Counted from the first letter of the stretch, positions 51,846-61,119 are shown. The stretch is 64,000 bases of DNA from Rhodobacteraceae bacterium Alg231-04 (GCA_900143635.1 FREY01000010.1:62001-126000); one strand, 5' to 3'. The notes: a model not told the origin generated them from the letters alone. Numbers and translations are program-made.

Positions 51846-52036
51846 TACCAATCTCCTCAGACCCATGAACCCTGACCCGATGCACCTTTTTTGCAGGTTT
51901 ACTGCGACTTTCTCACCTGCGATTTTTTGGAACCGCCCTGCCGGGTGTCTTCTGTTTACACCACTTTGTATGGCGCAGCGACTGGCCCCCGCGTTAGATC
52001 ACTGAGGTCGCCGCATTCCGGCTGCCGACGACACTG

Positions 52037-53029
52037 TCAGCAATAGCGTTCCGGTCCGACCCATTGGCTGTCGCCGTAGCGGTCCCCATGGGCCCAGCCA
52101 ACAGGAAGGACTTCCTCTATCCCGGCACAGATTTTCGCTGTCAGTTCCAGCTCGGCTCCGGCTGTCAGTTCGGCCAGATGGGCCACCGAACGGGTGCCGG
52201 GGATTGCCAGAACATGCTCCCCACGGTGCAATACCCACGCAATCGCAAGCGAGGCTGCCGCAACCCCGAGGTCCGCAGCCAGGGCCCTGAATTTGGCGTT
52301 ATAGGCCAGATTGGCGCTTAGGTTGGGTTCGTTGAAACGCGGGTTGGCCTTCATCCACGGCAAGGCCTCAACGTCGCCCGCCTGATAGGGGTGATCCGTC
52401 AGCAGCGACCGCCCAACAGGAGAAAAGGCCACCAAGGAGGCGCCAATGGCCGCGCAGGTCTGAATCAGCCCCAGATCCGGAGCGCGGGTCGACAGAGAGT
52501 ATTCGGACTGAACCGCCGCAATCGGGTGTACCGCATGGGCGCGGCGCAGAGAGGACGGGGAAATCTCGGAGTAGCCAATGGCCTTGACCTTGCCCGCCTT
52601 GACGAACCCCGCCAGTGCCTCGGTCACCTCTTCGATTTCAAACCGGGTATCACGGCGGTGCACATAGTATAGGTCGATCGCCTCCACCCCCAGACGCGAG
52701 AGGCTGGCATCCAGTGCCTGTTGCAAATGTTCGGGAGAATTGTTGAACCGCTGGCCAGGATCGCGCGTGATCCCGACCTTGGTGGCGATTGTAAAGGGCG
52801 ATGGGCCGCCGCGCTGTTTTAGCCAATCGCCAATGACCGTCTCCGAGCGCCCCATGCCATAAGCATTGGCAGTGTCGATATGGGTGACACCAAGGTCGAC
52901 GCAGGCATCCAGAACCCTTGCTGACTGTGCGTCCGTGGTGGGGCCGTAAAAATCAGTAAACGACATGGCCCCGTAACCGACCGCCCCGACCTGAGGGCCC
53001 GTCTGGCCCAATTTGCGCTGCTTCATCAT
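52037..53029 (-). CDS. Aldo/keto reductase
   Basis: A 330-residue NADPH-dependent reductase (AKR13-like TIM barrel). Catalytic residues are in place: Asp and Tyr in HIDTANAYGMG, Lys in IATKVG, His in YYVHR. Cofactor phosphate loop near AIPGTRSVAHLAEL. Reduces aldehydes or ketones; substrate unknown. Located between kynB and the DUF3604 gene on the same strand. Confidence 0.92.
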   Translation of the reverse strand: MMKQRKLGQTGPQVGAVGYGAMSFTDFYGPTTDAQSARVLDACVDLGVTHIDTANAYGMGRSETVIGDWLKQRGGPSPFTIATKVGITRDPGQRFNNSPEHLQQALDASLSRLGVEAIDLYYVHRRDTRFEIEEVTEALAGFVKAGKVKAIGYSEISPSSLRRAHAVHPIAAVQSEYSLSTRAPDLGLIQTCAAIGASLVAFSPVGRSLLTDHPYQAGDVEALPWMKANPRFNEPNLSANLAYNAKFRALAADLGVAAASLAIAWVLHRGEHVLAIPGTRSVAHLAELTAGAELELTAKICAGIEEVLPVGWAHGDRYGDSQWVGPERYC

Positions 53030-53149
53030 CCTGTTTCCCTAACTGCCGCCGCTGTTTGGCAGAGCCTGCAGAATTGCGCCGCCCTCCACAAGATGCGCCG
53101 TACTGCCAAAATGGGAACTGGCGATACTCCCGCCCGGCACCTTGGCCCG

Positions 53150-53962
53150 TCAAGGTCCGGTGAAACACAGGCTCAGCGGGTGGGCGGGAGATTTCAGCCC
53201 ATCAATGACATCAAAGTGGTGGCGTCCGGGATCCGCGATCAAATCCGTCCTCACATCCCTCTCGCCCCATGCCTCGCGCAGCAGGGCAGACTGGCGCAGA
53301 AACTCCGGTCGCTCGTTGCTGCCGACCCAAGCGACCAGCTGTGATCCCGGCAATGGCACCTGCAAAACCGGACTTTCCGCCAGCGCCTCGGCCTCGGAGA
53401 GCTGCAGCTGTTGGTTCATCGAATGATGCCGCAAAGGGCGCAGATCATGCACACCGCTGATCGACACAACCTTTTCGACCCGCGCTGCCACATCAGGCGA
53501 CAGCGGGCCGTTGGCACAAATCATCCGGGTCGCCAGATGCCCGCCTGCGGAATGACCCGCCAGCCGTATCGGCCCGTCGATCCGGGTCGCTGCGGCGGCA
53601 ACGGCCGCTCCAAACTGCCGGGTAATGTCGCTGATCCGCGCTGCCGGTGCGAGCGTATATTGTGGCAGGGCAACCGCCCAGCCATGCGCCAATGCGCCAG
53701 CCGCCAGATCGGACCAGCTCGACTTGTCAAAATCGAGCCAGAACCCGCCGTGAATGAAAACTGCCAGCCCGCGAGGCGTCGCTTTGGGGAGGAACAGATC
53801 AAAGCATTCACGCGGGGTGGGCCCATAGGGGATATCCAACCTGACCTTTGCCTGCGCGCGAAACTCCGCCGCCCGCGCCGACCAGCGGTCGGGATAGGTC
53901 ATTCCCTGCGGAATATAGGCAGCGTTCGAAAACGCATCTTCCCAGTCGATCAAATCATCCAT
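53150..53962 (-). CDS. Kynurenine formamidase, alpha/beta-hydrolase type
   Basis: A 270-residue alpha/beta hydrolase. The oxyanion motif HGGFW (residue about 72), the nucleophile elbow GHSAGGH near 136, and a C-terminal Asp/His (HHFDVIDGL) make up the arylformamidase-type site (AFMID-like). Hydrolyses N-formylkynurenine to kynurenine and formate. The identification rests on the HGG(F/Y)W motif plus the divergent kynA/kynU operon; there is no KynB-type metal enzyme in the window. Divergent from marR with operators between. Confidence 0.85.
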   Translation of the reverse strand: MDDLIDWEDAFSNAAYIPQGMTYPDRWSARAAEFRAQAKVRLDIPYGPTPRECFDLFLPKATPRGLAVFIHGGFWLDFDKSSWSDLAAGALAHGWAVALPQYTLAPAARISDITRQFGAAVAAAATRIDGPIRLAGHSAGGHLATRMICANGPLSPDVAARVEKVVSISGVHDLRPLRHHSMNQQLQLSEAEALAESPVLQVPLPGSQLVAWVGSNERPEFLRQSALLREAWGERDVRTDLIADPGRHHFDVIDGLKSPAHPLSLCFTGP

Positions 53963-53997
53963 GGTTCGCCCCCAGTTGTCGCCGCCCTAGAAAACAC

Positions 53998-54026
53998 TTC
54001 AAGCATGAACATTTCAAGCTTGAAAT
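53998..54026. promoter_or_regulatory. Two MarR-type operators in the kynurenine region
   Basis: ATTTCAAGCTTGAAAT (54011-54026) is a perfect 16-bp palindrome, and TTCAAGCATGAA (53998-54009) repeats its 12-bp core with one change. Their centres are 15 bp apart. They lie between the kynurenine formamidase gene and marR, the expected place for a repressor of both. Confidence 0.75.
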
Positions 54027-54107
54027 AAAAAATCGAACCTCATACGCTTTATGTCAGGCCCGTGAATTCTGAAGCGGACTCAGGGCACGGGCCACAGGGA
54101 GGACACC

Positions 54108-54584
54108 ATGCGCGACGCAAGCGGCCATGACCCGCTAACACAGGAACGGCTGCGGCTGTGGCTCAAGCTGATGAAATCCAGCAGCCTGATCGAAGACGAA
54201 CTTCGCCGCCGCCTACGCCGTGAATGCGGCTCTACCCTGCCGCGGTTTGATGTCATGGCTGCCCTGGCACAGGCGCCCGGCGGCATGCGGATGGGCGAGA
54301 TTTCAAAGCGTTTGCGGGTCTCGAACGGAAATATCACCGGCATCGTCGACAAGCTGGAGACCGAGGGGCTGGCGGCGCGGGTGCCCGTGCCGGGCGATCG
54401 CAGGGCCAATCTGGTGACCCTGACCGACGAAGGCCGCACCGCGTTTTCCGACCACGCATCCGCGCATGAAGCCTGGATTTCCGAGATCCTTGGCCAGCTG
54501 AATGCGGATGACATCGACGGCATGATCCGGCGGCTCGATCCGCTGATTTCGATGCTGGAAACACAGAATAAAACGGCTGACTGA
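54108..54584 (+). CDS. MarR-family regulator of the kynurenine operon
   Basis: 158 residues with the MarR winged helix: RMGEISKRLRVSNGNITGIVDKLETEGLAARVPVPGDRRANLVTLT (residues about 63-108). First gene of the operon with the CoA ligase, kynA and kynU; likely relieved by an intermediate such as anthraniloyl-CoA or kynurenine. Two palindromes about 90 bp upstream are its probable targets. GGGAGGA lies 6 bp before the ATG. Confidence 0.92.
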   Translation: MRDASGHDPLTQERLRLWLKLMKSSSLIEDELRRRLRRECGSTLPRFDVMAALAQAPGGMRMGEISKRLRVSNGNITGIVDKLETEGLAARVPVPGDRRANLVTLTDEGRTAFSDHASAHEAWISEILGQLNADDIDGMIRRLDPLISMLETQNKTAD

Positions 54585-54631
54585 CCGGTCTGACCCAAAC
54601 TGCACAATCGGCATTCTCAGGAGGGAGATCT

Positions 54632-56251
54632 ATGCTATTTCCATCGGCGCACACCGATACATTCATGCGGGACAATCTGCCGCCGGCCGACATCTGGCCG
54701 GATTTCCTGCTGGATGGATTCGACTATCCCCGGCAGCTGAATGCCGCTGTGGAACTGACCGATGCAATGGTCACCAAAGGCTTTGGCGACCGCACCGCAC
54801 TGATCGGCAACGGGCGTACCCGCACCTATAAGGAACTGTCGGATTGGACCAACCGTCTGGCACATGTGATGGCCGAGGATCTGGGCATCAAACCGGGCAA
54901 CCGGGTGCTGATCCGATCAGCCAATAATCCGGCTATGGTGGCCTGCTGGCTGGCGGCCACCAAGGTCGGCGCAGTTGTGGTCAATACCATGCCAATGCTG
55001 CGCGCAGGCGAATTGAAGAAATACATCGAAAAGGCGCAGATCTCTCATGCGCTGTGCGACACACGGCTGATGGAGGAGATGGAAGCAGCCGCGCTTGGCA
55101 GCCGCTACCTGACACGGATCACCGGCTTTGACGGCACCGCCAATCATGACGCAGAACTGGACCGGCTGGCGCTGGAAAAACCTGTTACCTTTGACGCGGT
55201 TGAAACCAGTCAGGACGATGTTGCCCTGATCGGCTTTACCTCCGGTTCTACAGGCAATCCCAAGGCAACGGTCCATTTCCACCGCGATTTGCTGATCATT
55301 GCAGACGGCTATGCACGCGAAGTGCTGGATGTGCAGCCCAGTGATGTCTTTATCGGCTCACCGCCGCTGGCCTTTACCTTTGGTCTTGGCGGTCTGGCCA
55401 TCTTTCCACTGCGGTTTGGAGCGACGGCTGTTCTGCTGGAAAACGCGGCACCCCCCAACCTGATCGAGATCATTGAGAAACACCGCGCCACGGTTTGTTT
55501 CACCGCGCCAACCGCCTACCGGGCGATGCTGCGGGCCATGGACGACGGCGCAGACCTGTCCTCCCTGCGCGCCGCTGTTTCTGCCGGTGAAACCCTGCCC
55601 GCGCCGGTCTATGACGAATGGCAGACAAAGACCGGAAAGCCGATGCTGGACGGCATTGGCGCCACTGAAATGCTGCATATCTTCATCACCAACCGCTTTG
55701 GTGACCACCGCCCTGCCTGTACCGGTAAGCCTGTCACCGGCTATGAGGCAAAGGTGATCGGCCTTGATGGTGCCGAGCTTCCTGCCGGAGAAATTGGTCG
55801 GCTGGCCATGCGCGGCCCGACAGGATGCCGCTATCTGTTTGGCGAAAAACAGGCGGACTACGTGCAGGATGGCTGGAACATCTCGGGCGATGCCTTTGTC
55901 CAGGACGCAGAGGGCTATTTCCATTTTCAGGCCCGCAATGATGATGTCATCCTGTCGTCCGGCTACAATATTGCCGGGCCCGAGGTTGAGGCCGCCCTGC
56001 TGGAACATGCGGCCGTGGTCGAATGCGCCGTCATCGGCGTGCCAGATCCCGAGCGTGGCGCCATTGTCGAGGCACATGTGGTTGCAAGCGAGGGTCACAC
56101 AGCAGACGACGCGCTGGCCAAGGCACTGCAGGACCACGTCAAAACCACCATCGCCCCTTATAAATACCCCCGCTCCATCGTCTTCACCGCGGCCCTGCCG
56201 AAGACCGAAAGCGGGAAAATCCAACGGTTCAAGCTGAGAGAGACCAAATGA
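54632..56251 (+). CDS. 2-Aminobenzoate-CoA ligase (benzoate-CoA ligase family)
   Basis: A 539-residue acyl-adenylate ligase. Core motifs: GFTSGSTGNPKATVHFH (A3, residue about 200), the ATEMLHIF (A5) region, GWNISGDAFVQDAEGYFHFQARNDDVILSSGYN (A7-A8) and the PKTESGKIQRF tail with the catalytic Lys. The benzoate-CoA group sense is given by the N-terminal half. Since kynureninase yields anthranilate, this enzyme most likely activates it to anthraniloyl-CoA. Its stop overlaps the kynA ATG by 4 bp. Confidence 0.85.
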   Translation: MLFPSAHTDTFMRDNLPPADIWPDFLLDGFDYPRQLNAAVELTDAMVTKGFGDRTALIGNGRTRTYKELSDWTNRLAHVMAEDLGIKPGNRVLIRSANNPAMVACWLAATKVGAVVVNTMPMLRAGELKKYIEKAQISHALCDTRLMEEMEAAALGSRYLTRITGFDGTANHDAELDRLALEKPVTFDAVETSQDDVALIGFTSGSTGNPKATVHFHRDLLIIADGYAREVLDVQPSDVFIGSPPLAFTFGLGGLAIFPLRFGATAVLLENAAPPNLIEIIEKHRATVCFTAPTAYRAMLRAMDDGADLSSLRAAVSAGETLPAPVYDEWQTKTGKPMLDGIGATEMLHIFITNRFGDHRPACTGKPVTGYEAKVIGLDGAELPAGEIGRLAMRGPTGCRYLFGEKQADYVQDGWNISGDAFVQDAEGYFHFQARNDDVILSSGYNIAGPEVEAALLEHAAVVECAVIGVPDPERGAIVEAHVVASEGHTADDALAKALQDHVKTTIAPYKYPRSIVFTAALPKTESGKIQRFKLRETK

Positions 56252-57087
56252 CCAGTAAAGCCTATGATCCCGGTTCTGACGGCGCAAAAATGAACTTTGC
56301 CAAGGACATGTCCTATGGCGACTATCTGCATCTTGAAACCATGCTGGATCTGCAGACACTGCGCAGCACCGCCCATGACGAAATGCTGTTTATCATCCAG
56401 CACCAGACCTCCGAGCTGTGGATGAAACTGGCCATCCACGAGATGTCCGCCGCGCGTGAGTCGCTGAAACTGGGCGACACCACCCAGATGTTCAAAATGC
56501 TGGCCCGTGTCAGCCGGATTTTCGAACAACTGAACAACGCCTGGGACGTGCTGCGCACGATGACGCCGGCCGATTACACCCGCTTTCGCGAGGCATTGGG
56601 TCCGTCGTCTGGTTTCCAGTCCTACCAGTACCGGCTGATCGAATATGTGCTGGGCAACCGCAACACCAATATGCTGAAGCCTCACGCGCATATGGGAGAG
56701 GTCCACTCTGCCCTCAGCGAGGAGCTGGCGCGCCCAAGTTTCTATGACGAAGTTGTGCAGCTTCTGTTCATGACCCTGGATGGTCACACCCGTAACATGC
56801 CCGCCCCGCAGCTGGACCAGCCCCATGCCGCCGTGCCGGAAATTCAGGCCAAATGGAAGGAAGTCTACGAGAACATCGACGAATACTGGACGCTCTATGA
56901 ACTGGGTGAAAAACTGGTCGATCTTGAGGATTATTTCCGACGCTGGCGCTTTAATCATGTCACCACCGTTGAACGCATCATCGGCTTCAAACGCGGCACC
57001 GGCGGCACCTCGGGTGTCAGCTATCTGCGCCGGATGCTGGACGTTGAACTGTTTCCGGAACTCTGGCACCTGCGGGGAGAGCTGTAA
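56248..57087 (+). CDS. kynA: Tryptophan 2,3-dioxygenase
   Basis: A 279-residue haem enzyme that opens the indole ring of tryptophan to N-formylkynurenine. Active-site segments: HDEMLFIIQHQTSELWMK with the substrate His, and FNHVTTVERIIGFKRGTGGTSGVSYLRRML with the haem-ligating His and substrate-binding Thr/Gly loop. Length and sequence match bacterial TDOs such as that of Xanthomonas. Overlaps the ligase stop by 4 bp and precedes kynU by 2 bp. Confidence 0.97.
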   Translation: MTSKAYDPGSDGAKMNFAKDMSYGDYLHLETMLDLQTLRSTAHDEMLFIIQHQTSELWMKLAIHEMSAARESLKLGDTTQMFKMLARVSRIFEQLNNAWDVLRTMTPADYTRFREALGPSSGFQSYQYRLIEYVLGNRNTNMLKPHAHMGEVHSALSEELARPSFYDEVVQLLFMTLDGHTRNMPAPQLDQPHAAVPEIQAKWKEVYENIDEYWTLYELGEKLVDLEDYFRRWRFNHVTTVERIIGFKRGTGGTSGVSYLRRMLDVELFPELWHLRGEL

Positions 57088-57089
57088 GA

Positions 57090-58274
57090 ATGACTTTGCC
57101 AAGAAAAGACCTGTTTGAAATCCCCGAGGGCGTCATCTATCTGGATGGCAATTCACTGGGGCTCTTGCCAAAGGGCACGCAGGCGAAGGTCGCCACAGTA
57201 CTGAGCGACCAATGGGGCCAACAGCTGATCCGCGCCTGGAACTCTGCGGGCTGGATGGACCTGCCGCAAAAAGTTGGCGACCGGATCGGCGCCATCCTCG
57301 GCGCGCCTGCAGGCTCCATCGCCACAGGTGACACCCTGTCGATCAAAGTGTTTCAGGCGCTGGCCTCGGCGTTGAAAATGCGCCCTGACCGCAAGGTGAT
57401 CCTGTCGGACGCAGGCAATTTTCCGACCGACCTCTATATGGCGCAGGGGCTTGCCGGCCTGATCGGCGGTTACGAGCTGCGCACGGTGTCTCACGACGAA
57501 ATGGCCGATCACATCACGGATGACGTGGCCGTCGTCATGCTGACCCATGTGGATTACCGCTCGGGCCGTATGTACGACATGGATGACATCACCCGCCGTG
57601 CCCATGACGCAGGCGCGGTGATGCTCTGGGATCTGGCCCATAGCGCCGGCGCTGTGCCAGTTGATCTTACAGCGTCTGGTGCCGAATTCGCCGTAGGCTG
57701 CACCTATAAGTATTTCAATGGCGGCCCCGGCGCGCCCGCCTTCATCTATGTGCGCCCCGATATCGTGACCGAGGTGAAACCTGCCCTCTCCGGCTGGCTG
57801 GGCCATGACGCGCCCTTTGCGATGGAGCCGGCCTATCGCCCCGCCATGTCCACCGAACGAATGCGGGTGGGCACGCCACCCATCGTGCAACTGGCGATCC
57901 TCGATCACGCGTTGGATATCTGGGACGACGTCGACATGGGCGAACTGCGCGCCGCCTCGGTGGACCTGTGCGAGCTGTTCATCCGCGAGGTGGAAAACCG
58001 CTGCCCCGAACTGGAGCTGGCCTCGCCGCGCGAGGCGGCGCTGCGCGGCTCACAGGTCTCATTCCTTTTTGAACAGGGCTATGCCGTGGTGCAGGCTCTG
58101 ATCGACCGCGGCGTGATTGGCGATTTCCGCGCGCCCGGCATCATGCGCTTTGGCTTCACCCCGCTCTACCTTGGGCGCGAAGACGTGATCCGTGCGGCAG
58201 AAATTCTGGAAGAGGTTATACGAGACAAGATCTGGCAGGATCCGAAATATCAAATCGTTTCGCGCGTAACCTGA
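57090..58274 (+). CDS. kynU: Kynureninase
   Basis: A 394-residue PLP enzyme that splits kynurenine to anthranilate and alanine. PLP features: DGNSLGLLP at the N-terminus, VDYRSGRMYDMD near 155, DLAHSAGAVP and CTYKYFNGGPGAPAF with the Schiff-base Lys (about 210). It ends the operon. No kynurenine 3-monooxygenase is present, so the route leads to anthranilate and not to 3-hydroxyanthranilate. Confidence 0.97.
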   Translation: MTLPRKDLFEIPEGVIYLDGNSLGLLPKGTQAKVATVLSDQWGQQLIRAWNSAGWMDLPQKVGDRIGAILGAPAGSIATGDTLSIKVFQALASALKMRPDRKVILSDAGNFPTDLYMAQGLAGLIGGYELRTVSHDEMADHITDDVAVVMLTHVDYRSGRMYDMDDITRRAHDAGAVMLWDLAHSAGAVPVDLTASGAEFAVGCTYKYFNGGPGAPAFIYVRPDIVTEVKPALSGWLGHDAPFAMEPAYRPAMSTERMRVGTPPIVQLAILDHALDIWDDVDMGELRAASVDLCELFIREVENRCPELELASPREAALRGSQVSFLFEQGYAVVQALIDRGVIGDFRAPGIMRFGFTPLYLGREDVIRAAEILEEVIRDKIWQDPKYQIVSRVT

Positions 58275-58277
58275 GAA

Positions 58278-58307
58278 CGCGCGGGCCTGCAAACGCGGGC
58301 CCGCGCC
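58278..58307. terminator. Terminator between kynU and the GNAT gene
   Basis: CGCGGGCC (58280-58287) pairs with GGCCCGCG (58298-58305); the stem extends by further G-C pairs outside to at least 9 bp, loop of about 10 bases. Located between convergent ends; no T-run. Confidence 0.6.
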
Positions 58308-58315
58308 CAGCGCAA

Positions 58316-58903
58316 TCAGAGTTCGCGGAGCCAGAACTGCAATGGCTTTTCCGTTTCGAGGCTCTGGTCCACATCTTTCCACGCAAATTGCGCCACCGCC
58401 GCTTCCAACGGCCGATACCCCCGTTTGCGCCAAAACGCATCCAGCGGCGCATAGTCTGTCGGCCGCAACGGGTGATCATCAGGGCGCTGCACAGCGCAAA
58501 AGGCCGACATCCGAAAACCAAACCTGCGGGCATGGGCCTCGCGCAGATCAAAGAATGCGTGGCCGCCCCCTTGCCCGCGGAACTCTGGCAACAGCACGCT
58601 TTCGGCGCAGTAGAAAATTTCCGCTAGGTCCAGACCAGACCCGCTGAAAGCCGCAGCAAAATCCGCAGCGTGATCCATCAGCGGTGCACCGGTCGAAGCC
58701 CCAACCAGCCGATCCCCATCATAGGCTGCCACGACCACGGCCCGGTCACTGTTACGGTAATTCTGCAAATAGGCCTGCTCATACTCCGGATCCCCATCAT
58801 AGAGATAAGGCCAGGCGCGAAACACCTCGATGCGCAGACGCGCCACATCCGCAAGGGCGGCCTCCAGATCCGCACCCGACAGTGCCGCAATGCGCAGGCC
58901 CAT
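58316..58903 (-). CDS. GNAT acetyltransferase
   Basis: A 195-residue GNAT-like protein: RLRIEVFRAWPYLYDGDPEYE at the N-terminus, ESVLLPEFRGQGGGHAFFDLREAHAR with the acetyl-CoA loop near residue 120, and PDDHPLRPTDYAPLDAFWRKRGY near 155. The ATG at 58903 overlaps the stop of the upstream NTF2-like gene (TGATG), so I chose it over one 8 codons further up. The substrate is unknown. Confidence 0.86.
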   Translation of the reverse strand: MGLRIAALSGADLEAALADVARLRIEVFRAWPYLYDGDPEYEQAYLQNYRNSDRAVVVAAYDGDRLVGASTGAPLMDHAADFAAAFSGSGLDLAEIFYCAESVLLPEFRGQGGGHAFFDLREAHARRFGFRMSAFCAVQRPDDHPLRPTDYAPLDAFWRKRGYRPLEAAVAQFAWKDVDQSLETEKPLQFWLREL

Positions 58904-59298
58904 CAGGTGGAGACCTGGGCCGTCCAATCAGCCAGATTGTAATAGGTGGTCACGCGGGAGATCTTGCCGTCTGTCAGGGAAAAAAAGGAACCTGCAGGCA
59001 GCTTGTAGGTCTGCCCCGTTGCTTCGGGCAGGCCTGCATCGGAGGCCAGATAGGTTCCGTTCACCGTGTATTCAGCAGCTGCGCGGGTACCATCGGCACT
59101 TTCGAAAATCACCAGATCGGTCAGCTCTTCCCGGTAGCAGCGGCTCATATGGGTACAGAAATCGGCAAACTTGTCTTTGCCACGGCGGATTTGACCTTCG
59201 TTGACATGATGCGCCACATCCCCGGACAGGCAGTCCAGCATGGTGTCAGTATCGCCTGCGTTAAACGCCGCAAAATAGCGTGCGATGGTGCTGCTCAT
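58903..59298 (-). CDS. NTF2-like / SnoaL ketosteroid isomerase-related protein
   Basis: 131 residues, a single NTF2-like cone: IARYFAAFNAGDTDTMLDCLSGDVAHHVNEG at the start and TTYYNLADWTAQ at the end, as in the ketosteroid isomerase-related subfamily. Active-site residues for a reaction cannot be assigned. It lies between the LMW phosphatase (stop next to its ATG) and the GNAT gene; all three probably share a transcript. Confidence 0.85.
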   Translation of the reverse strand: MSSTIARYFAAFNAGDTDTMLDCLSGDVAHHVNEGQIRRGKDKFADFCTHMSRCYREELTDLVIFESADGTRAAAEYTVNGTYLASDAGLPEATGQTYKLPAGSFFSLTDGKISRVTTYYNLADWTAQVST

Positions 59299-59754
59299 CT
59301 ATGTTTCCCTCGGGTCTCCCCAGTGCTCGGTCAGGCGCTGGATGATCTGGTCGCGTGATTGCCTGTAGCTGTTTAGCTTGGCCTCGCGCGTTTCCCCTAG
59401 TCCGGTTGGGTCAATAATTGGCCAATATTCGACATCCAGGTGATAAAACCGAGTCAATTCCAGTGCCCGGCGCTGGCTGGCCGGGGACAATGCCACCACG
59501 AGATCGAAGGACGACAGGTCATCGCCCCATTTTTCCATCTCATCAAAAGAGCGGGACCGATGGCGCGACAGTTCCACGCCGATCTCCTTGCAGACCGCGA
59601 TAGAAAAGCCGTCGATCTCCATGTCGTTCCGGACACCGGCGGATTGCACATAGGTGCCGGTGCCATAAAATTGCTTCATGATGCCCTCAGCCATGGGCGA
59701 GCGGACGGCGTTATAGTCGCAGCAAAAGAGGATAGACTGCGGCAGATCCTTCAC
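59299..59754 (-). CDS. Low-molecular-weight protein tyrosine phosphatase-like protein
   Basis: 151 residues. The active-site loop ILFCCDYNAVRSPMAEG contains C-X5-R (Cys 12, Arg 18) followed by Ser, as in LMW-PTPs and ArsC-type arsenate reductases. The usual C-terminal DP pair may be the IIDPTGL segment (residues about 115). It could dephosphorylate tyrosine or arginine or reduce arsenate. Located after UPF0262 and before an NTF2 protein, a conserved alphaproteobacterial neighbourhood that continues to infA in other genomes. Confidence 0.87.
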   Translation of the reverse strand: MKDLPQSILFCCDYNAVRSPMAEGIMKQFYGTGTYVQSAGVRNDMEIDGFSIAVCKEIGVELSRHRSRSFDEMEKWGDDLSSFDLVVALSPASQRRALELTRFYHLDVEYWPIIDPTGLGETREAKLNSYRQSRDQIIQRLTEHWGDPRET

Positions 59755-59757
59755 GCT

Positions 59758-60237
59758 TCAGCCTCCAAAATGTAGAACACAGATCAGCGTGAACAGCCGG
59801 CGTGCCGTATCGGTATCAATTTCGGCCTTGCCCTCCAGACGCTCCTGCAAGACCCGGCTGCCCTCGTTGTGAATACCGCGGCGTGCCATGTCGATGGTTT
59901 CAATCTGGCTGGGCGGCAGGGTTTTCACGGCCGAGAAATAGCTCTCGCAAATCTGATAGTAGTCTTTGACCACCTGCCGGAACGGTGACAGGGACAGATG
60001 GAACTCTGCCGCCTTTTCACCGCCCTCCGTGTTGATATCGAACACAAGACGTTTGTCACGGATGGCCAGACCAAGATGATAGGGCCCGGTCGGCGCCTCA
60101 CGCCCGTCGCGCACCGGTAGAATGAACTGGTTCTCTTCGATCAAATCAAAGATCGCGACTTTGCGTTCCTGCTCGATTTCCGCCGTGGGAGGTGGCAGGT
60201 TGCGGTCGTCCAAATCAATCTGGCTGATACGGTTCAT
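59758..60237 (-). CDS. UPF0262 family protein
   Basis: A 159-residue protein of a family confined to Alphaproteobacteria: RISQIDLDDRNLPPPTAEIEQERKVAIFDLIEENQF and SPFRQVVKDYYQICESYF near residue 95. No motif suggests an enzyme. It usually follows hisD; here a plus-strand SDR gene has been placed between them. The start at 60237 fits the family; 19 codons further up are rejected. Confidence 0.9.
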   Translation of the reverse strand: MNRISQIDLDDRNLPPPTAEIEQERKVAIFDLIEENQFILPVRDGREAPTGPYHLGLAIRDKRLVFDINTEGGEKAAEFHLSLSPFRQVVKDYYQICESYFSAVKTLPPSQIETIDMARRGIHNEGSRVLQERLEGKAEIDTDTARRLFTLICVLHFGG

Positions 60238-60363
60238 GAAGTTTGCTTTCCGTCTGGTCCGCCTCTGGTTAGCCGATGAACAGCCGCGGATCAATGCAGG
60301 GGAACCGCTTGACCGCTAAGCCGGCCGCTTGCAAAGCTGCGGCGCAGCAAACAGGAGACGAAC

Positions 60364-61119
60364 ATGGCGGATTTGGCAGAGTTTTCGCTAACAGGCAAAC
60401 GTGCCCTGATTACCGGATCCACCTCGGGTCTGGGACATGCGGCTGCGCAGCTTTTGGCCCGTGCCGGCGCCGAGGTCTGGATCAATGGACGCAGCGCAAG
60501 CAGGGCGTCGCAGGTGGCCGCGCAGATCCCGCGTGCGCGCGCCCTGCCGTTTGATGTCTCATGTGAGGCCGCGATGACGGAGGCAATAGATCTGCTAGCC
60601 GCCGAAGGCGGGTTGGATATTCTGGTCAATAATGTCGGTCAGCGCGACCGGCGAAACCTGCAGGAGTTTACCCGCCCGGACCTCCAATCCTTGTGGGAGG
60701 TTGATCTGGTTTCTCCGTTCCGGCTGGCACAAATGGCTGCCAAACAGATGGTCGCGAAGGGCGCGGGCCGGATCATCAACATCTCTTCCATTGCCGGTAT
60801 CGTCGCCAAAGATGGCGATGCGGCCTATACGACCGCCAAGGCGGGCATCAACGGTATGACCAAAGCACTGGCCGCTGAACTGGGCCCGGATGGCATCACT
60901 GTGAATGCCGTTGCACCGGGTTTCTTCCGAACCGCGCCCAACACCAAAGCTGCTGAAGACCCGGCAGTGCAAGCAAAACTGGAATCCGCAACGGCGTTGA
61001 AGCGATGGGGCGAGCCGCAAGAGCTGGCACCTGCGATCCTATTCCTTGCGTCACCGGGCGCGTCCTACCTAACCGGGCAAATCCTGGCAGTGGATGGGGG
61101 CTATATCTCCCATTACTGA
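60364..61119 (+). CDS. Short-chain dehydrogenase/reductase
   Basis: A 251-residue classical SDR: GSTSGLGHAAAQLL cofactor loop (residue about 19), NNVG, catalytic Ser in ISSIAG, YTTAKAG with Tyr-x-x-x-Lys (residues about 156-160), and a C-terminal GQILAVDGGY. It resembles gluconate 5-dehydrogenase-type reductases; the substrate is unknown. It sits inverted inside the hisD-UPF0262 block. Confidence 0.93.
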   Translation: MADLAEFSLTGKRALITGSTSGLGHAAAQLLARAGAEVWINGRSASRASQVAAQIPRARALPFDVSCEAAMTEAIDLLAAEGGLDILVNNVGQRDRRNLQEFTRPDLQSLWEVDLVSPFRLAQMAAKQMVAKGAGRIINISSIAGIVAKDGDAAYTTAKAGINGMTKALAAELGPDGITVNAVAPGFFRTAPNTKAAEDPAVQAKLESATALKRWGEPQELAPAILFLASPGASYLTGQILAVDGGYISHY

